Source: Symsagittifera roscoffensis
Lineage: Eukaryota > Xenacoelomorpha > Acoela > Convolutidae
Direction: 5' to 3'
NCBI RefSeq assembly: GCF_963678635.1
Contig: NC_087063.1
Location: 27,587,649 to 27,647,648 of the forward strand
Length of the DNA stretch: 60,000 nt
The notes under the pieces were generated by a model. That model saw only the letters and a list, made by a program, of their open reading frames with translations. It had not been told where the DNA came from and did no database searches. A program made the position numbers and the translations under genes. Shown piece by piece: positions 35,401 through 45,200 of the stretch; positions within the stretch are counted from its first letter, which is position 1; each line of letters begins with the position of its first letter.

Positions 35401-37645
35401 TTGTTCGGACCAACGAAATGGGGAAGAAATTTTCATTCAGGTGTTTTAATTTTTTTGTTTTCCAGGCAAAACCAGGTATCACAAACGCTCATTGGATTGG
35501 GTTGAGTAGTATGTTATATAAAAACCTTTTAAGTAGTGATTCGAACGGAATTTTAAAATTTTGAAAATTTTTTCTTAGTGTCAAGAAAAGCCGAATGGAA
35601 ATTTTCGATACTTGGTCCAATTTCGAGCTAATAAGGTGAGCGTGCAGGCATACAATAGCTTATTTATGTTTAAACAAACTTGTGAAAAGCGCCGCTCCTT
35701 AATCATTTTTCTAAAAAAATTGTTTTCCGATTAGTTCTACTGTCAAATGCTAACTGTGTTCCTATTTTACTGCGGCTGTCGAATATGCTCAAGTTACTTT
35801 CTGTCGTTCAGATCTTTTTATCACAGTAGCAGAAAAAAACGACATTAATTCGAAAAACTGTTTTTTGTATTTTTTTTTCAAGACTATGGTCGGAACATTC
35901 TGCACTACTTGCCCAGTAACCGGTTATTTTTGTTCTTAACTCTAGATGATGCTCTACCGCAGCTTAGGGGAGGGTTTGAAATTTATTAAACTATAGAAAA
36001 CTTTAAAACTCAGTTTTATATAAAAATGATTGAAAGATTTTGTAAACCAAATTTGAAAGTGGAATTGAAAAAAATAGTGTTTATGCGGATTCAGGATCCG
36101 ATCTTTTTTTCGTCAGATTTTTCGGGAATTCCCCCACACACGTGGAAGAGGGCGACAATTCGTAACAGGCGACAATTCATAACAAGCGACAATTCGTAAC
36201 AGGGCATTGGCAAGTAGAATACTACGTCCGGCACGAGAGAAATACTGCGCGTGAATCAGTGTTCAACGCTTAATCTACTGTTAAAAATTGTCGTTTGTTA
36301 CGAATTGTCCCCTGTTACGAGTTTTCCTGTTACGAATTGTCGCCTCACGGCACGTGGAATCTATTCAAAGCTCGTGGATCTCACTATTTAAAGCTGTTAC
36401 TTTCCGCAGCGGAATAGATTAGTTGCAATTAGATCCAACTTGGCACAATAAAAAAGACGGTTCGGATTAGTATTTACTGTTTTTTCATCTTCCTATAACC
36501 TTTGAATCATAAACAAAATTAGATACAAATTATCTGTCAGTTTTATTCACTGCTTCATTATTTCTATATATATTTTAAAAAAATTTGGCCTAGTTTTTGA
36601 ACAAATCAGAATCATAAATGTCGCACAGAACTCTAATCTGCTAATCTAAGCTATTCTAAATGATACAAGTCAAGGTGGTTGAAAGCGCTAATTTAATTTA
36701 TCCGAAAAAAAACACAAAAATTCAAAATTTAAACGCATTTTTCTCAAACTTGGTTTGCTGTCAAAAATTTCAAGTTTTCCACTAAGAATAAAAATTAATT
36801 TTTTTTTGATAAAATGAAAGGATTAGATAAAGTTTTAGATAAAAACGAAAAAATTGGAAAGCATTAGGAAAAACTTCATCATTCCCATTACTTTTAAAAG
36901 AAACTTGTTTCAGAAGTGTTTTTAAAAAACATACACTTTTTTCCGAAGTCACATTTATTGATTGCTTTAAAAGCTTAAAGGCGCTTTCCTCTCAAAGTTA
37001 GTATATATTGACGTTGAAGGCGCCTTTATAAAAAATGTAAGGTCCGTCAGCCAAAAATGGAGATCTCAAAATATTACAAAGGGGGATCATTTGGGTCGGC
37101 AGGCAGTCGAATCCCTGAGGAAGGGAGAGCGAAATCTCCCTCCCCCATAAATCCGCTGGTGCCTGCTTCGTAGAGTTTAAAAAATAGCGATAACCAAAAT
37201 GTGGTTACACACGATTTTAGTCTAACTTAACCAGCAAATTTTAAATGGTTTATTCGCGGGATTGAGATGTCATGTTTTTTAGGAGACCCTTTGCGAAGCC
37301 GATTTATCAATTTTTGGAGCTCTACCAAAATTCGAGGCCAAATTTTGATGAAAATACGAGCACTAATACATAGTAGAACAAAAAATTGTTTTTTAGTCTT
37401 TTGTTGGACGGTCTGACCAAAAAGTTCTGCGGGAGGATCGGACTACCCCTTCATATGTCTTTAAAACTGATAATCAGCTATATCCGTTACTGGTAAACTT
37501 GCCTTGGCGCAAATAAAATATGATAGGAGTTACATTTTTCAAGGGTGCCAAACTGCTGGACGGACATATCTCATCTGATGAAAGCTCCTCCGAGGCAGAA
37601 TGTGTGAACTACATTGAAGCGAACTGCGAAAACCAGGACATGTGA
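23267..37645 (+). CDS. Five-exon single-pass membrane protein, Cys-rich extracytosolic domain
   Basis: Exons 23267-23492, 29974-30136, 33221-33413, 35579-35635 and 37544-37645 join in phase (1, 2, 0, 0) to 741 bases, 246 residues plus TGA. All junctions have GT/AG and four acceptors are T-rich. Residues 1-52 are a basic, Ser-rich cytosolic-type head; 53-69 (I-V-T-Y-I-C-V-M-L-A-L-L-G-I-I-L-L) is one membrane segment, giving a type II topology. Residues 76-246 hold all nine outer cysteines (87, 97, 117, 123, 164, 187, 195, 233, 241) and a glycosylation sequon N-L-T at 149. The pattern W-x5-C-G-x4-C-x-Y ... V-E-D-R-G-S-N-Y-C-G recalls small nematode proteins, but I cannot name the family. The exons are clearly richer in GC than their introns, which are 1.9-6.5 kb and full of transposons. 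The last exon could alternatively splice on at GACAT/GTGAAA, and an extra exon cannot be excluded. Confidence 0.75.
23522..24579. mobile_element. Inverted-repeat element with CCCGGG ends and repeated palindromes
   Basis: Starts CCCGGGTTGACC and ends GGTCATCCCGGG, so about 12 terminal bases are inverted. Inside each end, ATGCTAATCATACAATTTC-type motifs recur: AATGCTAGTCATACAA at about 23588 and 24428, and complements TTGTATGACTAGCATTTTTC at about 24515 and 24547, some paired around CCATATATGG. No transposase frame. It lies in intron 1 of the membrane-protein gene. Its target duplication is unclear. Confidence 0.6.
24838..25052 (+). mobile_element. MITE family 2 copy
   Basis: 215 bp between GGCTCTTTTCCATTTCCC and GGGGGAACTGGAAAAGAGCC, clear terminal inverted repeats related to but distinct from family 1. 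Flanks do not show an 8-bp duplication. Confidence 0.65.
25053..25718. repeat. Further worn MITE ends
   Basis: Single-ended or degraded members of the same families: CTCTTTTCCATTTCCC near 25155, AGGAAAACTGGAAAAGA ending near 25515, and a fairly complete copy at about 25524-25718 (GGCTTTTTCCACGTTTTCC to GGGGAAAGCGAAAAAGAGTC). Several insertions appear to have landed in or beside each other. A 72-codon minus frame at 25123-25341 is not a supported gene. Confidence 0.5.
25896..26760 (-). pseudogene. 3' end of a decayed LINE (RT C-terminus)
   Basis: Minus-strand frames at 26425-26670 and 26173-26382 and further codons down to about 25990 carry the carboxy region of a CR1/RTE-like non-LTR reverse transcriptase: V-V-K-D-L-G-L-L-V-S-D-D-L-K-W, then L-L-F-Y-K-M-L-H-G-L, then a V-N-E-L-I-R-L-G-V-D stretch and S-F-K-R-R-V-K. 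The element ends at 25901-25917 in a CAT trinucleotide run (minus strand), as many CR1-like elements end in a microsatellite. Heavily 5' truncated; it lies in intron 1 of the membrane-protein gene. Confidence 0.7.
26761..27420. other. Intron sequence with one MITE end
   Basis: AT-rich. Only a lone right terminal repeat (GTGGAAAAGAGCC, about 27188-27201) stands out. A T-run followed by CAG at 27321 looks like an acceptor, but it leads to a stop within seven codons. Confidence 0.4.
27421..27710 (+). repeat. tRNA-like SINE or tRNA pseudogene split by a MITE
   Basis: 27421-27457 reads GCAGCCCTGGCCGAGTGGGT followed by CAAGGC, a tRNA 5' half with a good A box (TGGCCGAGTGG). After the MITE, 27673 onward continues CGTCTCCTAACACAAG and then GTTTGAACCCC, a B-box-like T arm (about 27697-27707). 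Removing the MITE and one copy of its target duplication restores tRNA spacing. The acceptor stem does not pair, so this is a tRNA-derived relic, not a working tRNA. A second B-box-like GGTTCAATCCC follows at about 27761. Confidence 0.6.
27458..27672 (+). mobile_element. MITE family 2 copy inside the tRNA-like sequence
   Basis: 215 bp, GGCTCTTCTCCAGTTTCCC to GGGGGGACTGGAAAAGAGCT. Flanked by CGTCTCAT (27450-27457) and CGTCTCCT (27673-27680), a 7 of 8 match, which fits an 8-bp hAT-type target duplication. Its right third is included in the tandem duplication that follows. Confidence 0.75.
27601..28810. repeat. 1.21-kb tandem duplication, unit 1
   Basis: Matches 28811-30020 with a constant 1210-base offset (one base more after a C-run). 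Only about four differences are visible: AATTTT/ATTTTT near 28156, C-run length near 28545, GTTC/GTTT near 28661 and CACA/CATA near 28740. It holds the MITE right end, the SINE 3' half, the GGGGGAGG-type repeat with its foldback, and the first 46 bases of exon 2 with its acceptor. Confidence 0.9.
28010..28340. repeat. GGATTTAG repeat with foldback arms (copy also at 29220-29551)
   Basis: Contains CAGCGGATTTAGATAGGGGG and CTTTGTACTATTTTGAGAT, shared with 34150-34380 and, inverted, with 36965-37165. Its right part is a foldback: GAGGGAGAAGCGCGCG (about 28167) is inverted as CGCGCGCTTCTCCCTC at about 28314-28329, with an inner GCGCAGAAAA/TTTTCTGCGC pair. No coding frame is supported on either strand. 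Confidence 0.65.
28811..30020. repeat. 1.21-kb tandem duplication, unit 2
   Basis: Second unit, joined at GTCGAGTA/CATGAAAACC. It ends inside the true exon 2 (29974-30136), whose remaining 116 bases are unique. The near-identity to unit 1 marks a recent event. Confidence 0.9.
29974..30136 (+). CDS. Exon 2 of the membrane-protein gene
   Basis: GTTTTTCAG precedes 29974 and GACA/GTCAGT follows 30136. With one base from exon 1 it reads 54 open codons (E-L-G-R-S-G-L-P-Q-P-E-C-H-V-E-Y then C-G-R-G-V-R-C-N-Y-R-L-L-R) and leaves two bases for exon 3. Its first 46 bases lie inside the 1.21-kb tandem duplication and are therefore also present at 28763-28808. A MITE begins 16 bases after the donor. Confidence 0.75.
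30181..30909 (+). pseudogene. Integrase C-terminus and tail, open but truncated
   Basis: An open frame (from 30142, in MITE sequence) of about 240 element codons ending at TAA 30907-30909. It begins Y-N-L-P-L-H-T-H-D-E-D and includes I-G-T-F-V-L-I-P-N-F and G-P-Y-Q-I-I-A, the barrel that follows the catalytic core in gypsy integrases, then a Lys/Asn/Glu-rich basic tail ending L-K-K-V-E-F-Q-K. It aligns with 11385-12137 of the larger element, where the same region is broken. The zinc domain and catalytic core are absent, so it cannot integrate DNA. Confidence 0.8.
30910..31337 (+). other. Spacer between integrase tail and LTR in the truncated copy
   Basis: 428 bp, A/C-rich, without an open frame of note and without similarity that I can see to the env-like segments of the larger copy. 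No clear polypurine tract precedes the LTR. Confidence 0.5.
31338..32785 (+). mobile_element. LTR copy B
   Basis: Homologous to 20172-21569 from TGAC to ACTCA. It shares GGACGTCCTGAGCATGCTCT, CATCCACGCTTTGTG, CCGGATGGGT and GACGAGCAGACGGTGTAC but is clearly diverged, so the two copies come from different insertions. Confidence 0.75.
32968..33220. other. End of intron 2
   Basis: No gene or repeat identified other than a CCCTTTTCCCTCCC stretch near 33016 resembling a MITE end. It runs into the acceptor of exon 3. Confidence 0.4.
33221..33413 (+). CDS. Exon 3 of the membrane-protein gene
   Basis: GATTTTCAG precedes 33221 and CAAG/GTACGC ends it. Encodes residues 131-194, including N-L-T-F-W-F-R-E-E-K-Y and V-E-D-R-G-S-N-Y-C-G-I-H-N-L-V-K. 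It is the largest piece of the outer domain. Confidence 0.8.
33414..34139. other. First part of intron 3
   Basis: T-rich intron sequence. Open stretches up to 74 codons (33864-34088) have low-complexity, Phe-rich composition and no support as genes. Confidence 0.5.
34150..34385. repeat. Dispersed repeat of the GGATCTAGG family
   Basis: Shares GGGATTCGACCC, CCTTTGTACTATTTTGAGAT and TTTTTGGCTGAC with 28060-28130 and (inverted) 37050-37110. Ends in CTAGATCCACGCCTG (about 34366-34380), which is the complement of a CAGGCGTGGATCTAG-type terminus. Contains the palindrome AAGGCGCCTTCGGCGCC. Confidence 0.6.
34555..34864. repeat. Three tandem copies of a 71-bp unit, two with an extra 48-bp leader
   Basis: Units at about 34602-34672, 34673-34742 and 34794-34864 share ATGTCCTGAAGT, CAACATGCCGTCGCGTGAC and CGTTCTCCGCAGCCACGTTG. 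The first and third are preceded by GCAATCAGAAAACTGCAAGT (34555, 34747) plus GAAGTTTTCTCATTATCG, so the middle unit looks like an extra copy inside a duplicated 119-bp block. GC-richer than the surrounding intron. Confidence 0.8.
34865..35578. other. Last part of intron 3
   Basis: AT-rich. A 62-codon plus frame at 35376-35564 contains a TTTTCCAG and looks exon-like in places (A-K-P-G-I-T-N-A-H-W-I-G-L-S-S), but no phase-consistent use in the neighbouring gene was found. Confidence 0.35.
35579..35635 (+). CDS. Exon 4 of the membrane-protein gene
   Basis: 57 bases between TTTTCTTAG and AATAAG/GTGAGC, exactly 19 codons in phase 0 (C-Q-E-K-P-N-G-N-F-R-Y-L-V-Q-F-R-A-N-K). Confidence 0.75.
36148..36351. 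mobile_element. MITE with ends made of repeated GCGACAATTCGTAACA
   Basis: Left end carries three tandem copies of GCGACAATTCGTAACAG (36152-36205, the middle one GCGACAATTCATAACAA) and the right end carries three inverted copies (about 36288-36344, ending TACGAATTGTCGCC). CACGTGGAA occurs just outside both ends (about 36139 and 36351), a possible 8-9-bp target duplication. About 200 bp, in intron 4, no coding capacity. Confidence 0.7.
36960..37165. repeat. Inverted copy of the GGATTTAG repeat family
   Basis: Reverse complement of the family seen at 28020 and 34150: GTCAGCCAAAAATGG, ATCTCAAAATATTACAAAG, GTCGAATCCCTGAGG, CCCATAAATCCGCTGG. Contains AAGGCGCTTTCC and GAAGGCGCCTTT, an inverted pair around the centre. 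Confidence 0.65.
37544..37645 (+). CDS. Exon 5 (terminal) of the membrane-protein gene
   Basis: ATTTTTCAAG precedes 37544. 33 codons and TGA. An acidic Ser/Glu-rich run (S-S-D-E-S-S-S-E-A-E-C) ends in two cysteines eight residues apart. The acceptor has A instead of C before AG's partner (CAAG), weaker than the others. Confidence 0.65.
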   Translation, partial: GAKLLDGHISSDESSSEAECVNYIEANCENQDM

Positions 37646-39269
37646 AAGCGACATCGGGACCTTCGAAACATTTGTGAAGATACTTGATCATACGGACAAT
37701 GATTTTTTGGTTTTCTAGAGCTGTCGAAGTTTGGGTTCCTTAATATTTTCCATTTTGACTTCTACTTTTTTTATTTGGGCTGTTAATGGGCTCGTCGGAA
37801 ATTGAACTTATTAACTGTTGCCGATCAATTTTAATTTGTTCCTATACTAAGAAAATATTTTCAAACATTTCATACATTTCTACCTGTAAAAAATCTATCT
37901 TGAGAAAACGGTTCATCTTACCTACACTTTCATAAAAAAAAGATTTGAAGAAGTCAAAGTTGAAAGGAAATTGAAATTATTTCAAAAGTTCCGCAAATGC
38001 AGTTCTACTACAATGGTCGAACAGTTCAAAATTTGACAATTTGACAATAAGTTATTATTTATAGCGCGACAAACTACAGCCATGGCATGAATTTTGATGA
38101 ATTGATAAACGATGCTATTAAATGACGAGAGCAAAATAAATCAAAGTTTTTCAAGAATTCAATTTTGTATAATGTAATTTTTCGAGATTCATTTTTGCCG
38201 CAGCTGCTCCTGTTTTGTTTGTGTTTCGATCACAACAACTTAAGATGGTCCGAGTAGTTCGAAAACAGTGAATGGAATCTAATTTGCAAACAATTTATTA
38301 TTATATTATTATAAAAACGTGTAGATACCGACTGAACACCTAATTAAAGATCGACAGTCTGTGAAGGTTTCGACAGTAAAACAGTGTTCGAAAGCATTAA
38401 AAACTTCTTTGAATAATGCTTTTACCTTGAACCTATAAAAATATTCAAGACATTGATTGCGTGATTATCAGTCATCAAGAATCAAGTTGCAAAAAAAATC
38501 TGCATATTTTCCAAGCGTAATCACATTGTAACAAAAATAACTGCTTTTTTGCAAGTAGAACAAAATGATCCAACCAATTTTTTTTAAAAACTACATTTTA
38601 TTTTTCTTTTATTTTTAAAAATAGTTTTTTTTATGTGCGTTGTGTGTTAAGGAATCTGAAAACCTAGAAATGAGCGCCTATAATTAAGGCAATTTAGACA
38701 ATCAGTGGAAAAAGCCATTTGGAAAATGTCGAAAAAGTCGAATTTATCGTAAAACAGGCAATTTGAAAAAAAAAGCTCAAAAGATTGCTCTAAATAACGT
38801 CGATAACTAACTTTATTTTAAAACCTTACATTTTTTTGAATAAACGTTTTGCAGCTTATCGTTTCAATATATTAAGTTATCGTAAATTGCCATCAAATGA
38901 TAATTAACGTGTTTTACTACAAATGCGCTCAAGCTGAGATTTGAATGGGGCAAAGTTACTTAAATAACGTGCAAAAAACAAAAACACAGAGTTTTGTCTG
39001 TTCTACCAAAGATACTTAAAAAATAACAATTCGATTTTCCCGGGTCTATTAGAGCCATTCTTCCCCGCCCACATATACTTTGGGCTTTTTGGGATTTATT
39101 TCGGACTTTTTGCTTTGTCTTTTGGTAAAGTGCGACTGATCCGTATACTGGCTAATTTTCACCATTTTTTGTGAATCATAAATGTTCGCGTACATAGTTC
39201 GCGTATCACAAAAACCATTTTCTATTTTCTTTTGATTGTATTATTTAAGTCACACTAGAACATAATCAT
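37646..39269. other. Downstream of the five-exon gene, no gene seen
   Basis: Probably includes the 3' untranslated region; AATAAA occurs at about 38138 and 38394-38420 has similar A-rich motifs, but no site is decisive. No open frame over 60 codons. 38800-39260 is generic AT-rich sequence. Confidence 0.4.
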
Positions 39270-42200
39270 AACAAAAACGTTTTTTAAATTATTTTTTGCT
39301 ACTAAACAAAATATAGCAGTCAACTGGTACTGCATGTAACACCAGAATATGTTTCAAATCTTTTAAATTGAATCCATTTTGTTGAAATTTCAAAACAGTA
39401 CTTTTGATTTTTATTGATAACTTATTTTTTCTACGAATGCCCTAAAGCTGGAGCAGAACACGGCAAAAGTTCTCGTAAAATCACGAAACAACCCAACGAA
39501 TACTGATGAAACAAAGATTTCGCTTTTAATGCGTCTCTTGTAATCGCAAATTAATCATTAGCCTCTAGGATGACGGTTAACGTCAAAAAAATCCATTCCA
39601 ACCAAAATTTTTCAACTTGCGGAGTTTTTTCCTTAATCTTGAGAGTTGCTTAACGTAATAGATGGGGCAAGCTTTGGCAACAAAAAATAATTTTTTAAAA
39701 TAACTTGCTCAGCTTCAAGTTTTCAAGACTAAAAATTGCTACTCAAAATAAGAGATAAAAACTTATTTTTTTTGGAGTGTGTGTAAGAACTGTGGGAAGT
39801 TATCATCTTCATAACTGAAACCGTTTTTTAAATTATTCTTGCTACTAACCAAAAAATAGCAGTCAACTGGTACTGCATGTAACACCAGAATATGTTTCAA
39901 ATCTTTTGAATTGAATCCATTTTATTGAAATTATAAAACAATTATCTGAAGCTGGAGTTGAACACGGCAAAAGTTCTCGTAAAAGCACGAAACAACCCAA
40001 CGAACACTGATGAAACAAAGATTTCGCTTTTTATGCGGCTCTTGAAATGGTTCTTTTCATCCAAGAAAAATTGTTTGAGCTACAGGACAAGCGCAATTGT
40101 AAGCTGGGTGACGATTTTATCAATTCTGCATTAAAATTTTAGTTTGCCTTTTTTTCTGCTAAAGTTAATCATTCTTGTTCCACTTTCGTTTTTTCGTAAT
40201 TGAGTCAGTTTTTTGTACTTTATGTTGAGACAATTCAGTGGGTAACCATAGCGGCTCTATGAATTAAAAAACGCTAGAGATATCTGGTCACCATGCTATG
40301 TTTTAAGGAGGGAATATGGTTTCCCAGGTATTAAGGTTTGCTATTTTTCTTGACCAGTATTGCAAATTTCTGAGGTTTAATTTCGGAAAAAATTAACAAT
40401 TTTTGTTCTGATACCTCTCAAATAGTTTTGTCAGATTTACAACAGCACGTTTTAATCCCCATGATGTGTGGTGACGCAGAAATTGTTCATTTGTTTTTTT
40501 AGGCAAAAATTAGCCGTACTCAATAGTTTTCAGACAAATACGTTTGCAACAACATAGGTGAACTCCGCTTTGATTGATATTCTGAAGTTTGAAATCAATT
40601 TCTGTCAATAATTATTAAAGCGATGACATTGAGGTAAACAACTATTTTTTGAAAAAATCTTGTACAATTGTAACCAAAAATGTACCTCCCCGACGGTGGT
40701 GGGAAGATTGAAATATGTGATCAAAGTTGTGGACTTACATTATTTTTATCAGAATTTTTTTTCACCTTTTTTAAACCAAATATTAGCCTCTAGGATGACG
40801 GTTAACGTCAAAAAAATCCATTCCAACCAAAAGATTTTAATTTCTTAACTTGCGGTGTTTTTTTTTTAACCTTGAGAGTTGCTTAACGTAATAGATGTGG
40901 CAAGCTTTGGCAACAAAAAATAATTTTTGAAAATATTTTGCTCATTTTTAAGTTTTAAAGACTGAGAATTGCTACTCAAAGCGAGACGTAAAAACTGTTT
41001 TTTTTTGGAATTTGGGTGAGAACTGTTCGAAGTTATCATCTTCATAACTGAAACTGTTCTTAAATTTTTTTTATACTAAACAAAACATAGCAGTCAATTG
41101 GTACTGCATGTAACACCAGAATATGTTTCAAATCTTTTAAATTGAATCCATTTTGTTGAAATTTCAAAACAGTACTTTTTTTTAATTGATAACTTATTTT
41201 TTCTACGAGTGCCCTAAAACTGGAGTAAAACACGGCAAAATTTCTCGTAAAAGCACGGAACAACCCAACTAATACCGATAAAACAAAGATTTCGCTTTTT
41301 ATGCGTCTCTTGAAATGGTTCTTTTCATCCAACAAAAATTGTTTGATCTGCAGGACAAGCGCAATTGCGTGCTGGGTGTCAATTTTATCAATTCTGCATT
41401 AAAATTTTAGTTTGCCTTTTTTTTTGCTAAAGTTAATCATTCTTGTTCCACTTTCGTTTTTTTCGTAATTGAGTCAGTTTTTTGTACTTTATGTTGAGAG
41501 AATTCAGTAGGTAACCATAGCGGCTCTATGAATTAAGAAAGGCTAGAGATATCTGATCACCATGCTATGTATCAAGGAGGGAATATGGTTTCCCAGGTAC
41601 TAAGTTTTGCTATTTTTCTTGACCAGTATTGCAAATTTCAGAGGTTTATTTTCGGGAAAAAAAACTAACAATTTTTGTTCTGATACCTCTCAAATAGTTT
41701 TGTCAGATTTACAACAGCACGTTTTACTCCCCATGATGTGTGGTGACGCAGAAATTATTCATTTGCTTAGATAGGCAAAAAGTGGCCGTACTTAATATTT
41801 TTCAGACAAATACGTTTGCAACAACATAGGTGAAGTCCGCTTTGATTGATATTCTGAAGCTTGAAATCAACTTCTCTCAATAATTATTAAAGCGATGAAA
41901 TTGAGGTACACAACTATTTTTTTTGAAAAATCTTGTACAATTGTAACCAAAAATCTTCCCGGTGGTGGGAAGATGGTGGTGGGAAGACTGAAATATGTGA
42001 TCAAAGTTGTGGACTTACATTATTTTTATCAGACTTTTTTTCACCTTTTTTAAACCAATATTAGCCTCTAGGATGACAGTTAACGTCAAAAAAATCCATT
42101 CCAAACAAAAATTTTAAATTTCTCATTTTGCGGAGTTTTTTCCTCAATCTTGAGAGTTGCTTAACGTAATAGATGTGGCAAGCTTTGGCAACAAAAAAAG

Positions 42201-45200
42201 ACTTTTGAAAAAAATTTTGCTCATTTTTAAGTTTTAAAGACTGAGAATATCTACTCAAATTGAGACCCAAAAAATTGTTTTTTTTGGGATTTTGAGTGTG
42301 AACTGTTCGAATTTATCATCTTCATAACTAAAACCATTTTTAAAATTTTTTTTATACTAAACAAAGTATAGCAGTCAACTGGTACAGCATGTAACACCAG
42401 AATATGTTTCAAATCTTCTAAACTGAATCCATTTTGTTGAAATTTCAAAACAGTACTTATGATTTTTAATGATATTTTATTTTTTCTACGAATGCCCTAA
42501 AGCTGGAGTAGAACACGGCAAAAGTTCTCGTAAAAGCACTAAGCAACCCAACGAATACTGATGAAACAAAGATTTCGCTTTTTATACGTCTCTTGAAATT
42601 GTTCTTTTCATCCAGGAAAAATTGTTTGATCTGCAGGACAAGCGCAATTGCAAGCTGGGTGTCGATTTTATCAATTCTGCTTTAAAATTTTAGTTTGCCT
42701 TTTTTTCTGCTAAAGTTAATCATTCTTGTTCCACTTACGTTTTTTCGTAATTGAGTCAGTTTTTTGTACTTCATGTTGAGACAATTCAGTGGGTAACCAT
42801 AGCGGCTCTATGAATTAAGAAACGCTAGAGATATCTGATCACCATGCTATGTATCAAGGAGGGAAAATGGTTTCCCAGGTACTAAGGTTTGCTATTTTTC
42901 TTGACCAGTATTGCAAAGTTCAGAGGTTTATTTTCGGGAAAAAAAAACTAACAATTTTGTTCTGATACCTCTCAAAAAATTTTGTCAGAATTACAACATC
43001 ACGTTTTACTCCCCATGATGTGTGGTGACGCAGAAATTATTCTTTTGTTTTTTTTAGGCGAAAAGTGGCCGTACTTAATAGTTTTCAGACAAATACGTTT
43101 GAAACAACATAGGTGAACTCCGCTTTGATTGATATTCTGAAGTTTGAAATCAACTTCTCTCAATAATTATTAAAGCGATGACATTGAGGCAACCAACTAT
43201 TTTCTTGAAAAATTTTGTACAATTGTAACCAAAAATTTCCCTCCCCGACGGTGGTGGGAATACTGAAATATGTGATCAAAGTTGTGGACTTACATTATTT
43301 TTATCAGACTTTTTTTCATCTTTTTTAAACCAATATTAGCCTCTAGGATGACAGTTAACGTCAAAAAAATCCATTCCAAACAAAAATTTTAAATTTCTCA
43401 TTTTGCAGAGTTTTTTCCTCAATCTTGAGAGTTGCTTAACGTAATAGATGTGGCAAGCTTTGGCAACAAAAATAACTTTTGAAAAAAATTTTGCTCATTT
43501 TTAAGTTTTAAAGACTGAGAATATCTACTCAAATTGAGACCCAAAAAACTGTTTTTCTTTGGATTTTGAGTGTGAACTGTTGGAATTTATCATCTTCATA
43601 ACAAAAACCGTTTTTAAAATTTTTTCTATACTAAACAAATTATAGCAGTCAACTGGTACTGCATCTAACACCAGAATATGTTTCAAATCTTTTCAATTGA
43701 ATCCATTTTATTGAAATTACAAAACGATACATTTGATTTTTGATGATAATTTATTTTTTCTACGAATGCCCTAGAAAATTATTTTGAAAATATTTTGCTC
43801 ATTTTTAAGTTTTAAAGATTGAGAATTGGTACTCAAATTGAGACGTAAAAACTGATTTTTTTTTTGGAATTTGAGTGAGAACTGTTGGAAGTTATCATCT
43901 TCATAACTGAAACCGTTCTTGAAATTTTTTTTATAGTAAACAAAATATAGCGGTCAACTGGTACTGCATGTAACACCAGAATATGTTTCAAATCTTTTGA
44001 ATTGAATCCATTTTATTGAAATTACAAAACATTACATTTGATTTTTAATGATAACTTATTTTTTCTACGAATGCCCTAGAAAAAAATGTTGAAAAAATTT
44101 TGCTCATTTTTAAGTTTTAAAGACTGAGAATTGCTACTCAAATTGAGACGTAAAAACTGATTTTTTTTTTGGAATTTGAGTGAGAACTGTTGGAAGTTAT
44201 CATCTTCATAACTGAAACCGTTCTTGAAATTTTTTTTATAATAAACAAAATATAGCGGTCAACTGGTACTGCATGTAGCACCAGAATATGTTTCAAATCT
44301 TTTAAACTGAATCCATTTTGTTGAAATTTCGAAACAGTACTTTTGATTTTTATTGATAATTTATTTTTTCTACGAATGCCCTAAAGCTGGAGCAGAACAC
44401 GGGAAAAGTTCTCGTAAAATCACGAAACAACCCAACGAACACCGATGAAACAAAGATTTCGCTTTTTATGCGGCTCTTGAAATGGTTCTTTTGATCCAAG
44501 AAAAATTGTTTGAGCTACAGGACAAGCGCAATTGCAAGCTGGGTGACGATTTTATCAATTCTGCATTAAAATTTTAGTTTGCCTTTTTTTCTGCTAAATT
44601 TAATCATTCTTGTTCCACTTTCGTTTTTTCGTAATTGAGTCAGTTTTTTGTACTTTATGTTGAGACAATTCAGTGGGTAACCATAGCGGCTCTATGAATT
44701 AAGAAACGCTAGAGATATCTGATCACCATGTTATGTATCAAGGAGGGAATATGGTTTTCCAGGTGGTATTAAGGTTTGCTATTTTTCTTGACCAGTATTG
44801 CAAATTTTAGAGGTTTAATTTCGGAAAAAAATTAACAATTTTTGTTCTGATAACTCTCAAATAGTTTTGTCAGATTTACAACAGCACGTTTTAATCCCCA
44901 TGGTGCGTGGTGACGCAGAAATTGTTCATTTGTTTTTTAGGCAAAAAGTAGCCGTACTCAATAGTTTTCAGACAAATACTTTTGCAACAACATAGGTGAA
45001 CTCCGCTTTGATTGATATTCTGAAGTTTGAAATCAACTTCTCTCAAAATTATTAAAGCGATGACATTGAGGTATACAACTATTTTTTTGAAAAATCTTGT
45101 ACAATTGTAACCAAAAATCTACCTCCCCGACGGTGGTGGGAAGACTGAAATATGTGATCAAAGTTGTGGACTTACATTATTTTTATCAGAATTTTTTTCA

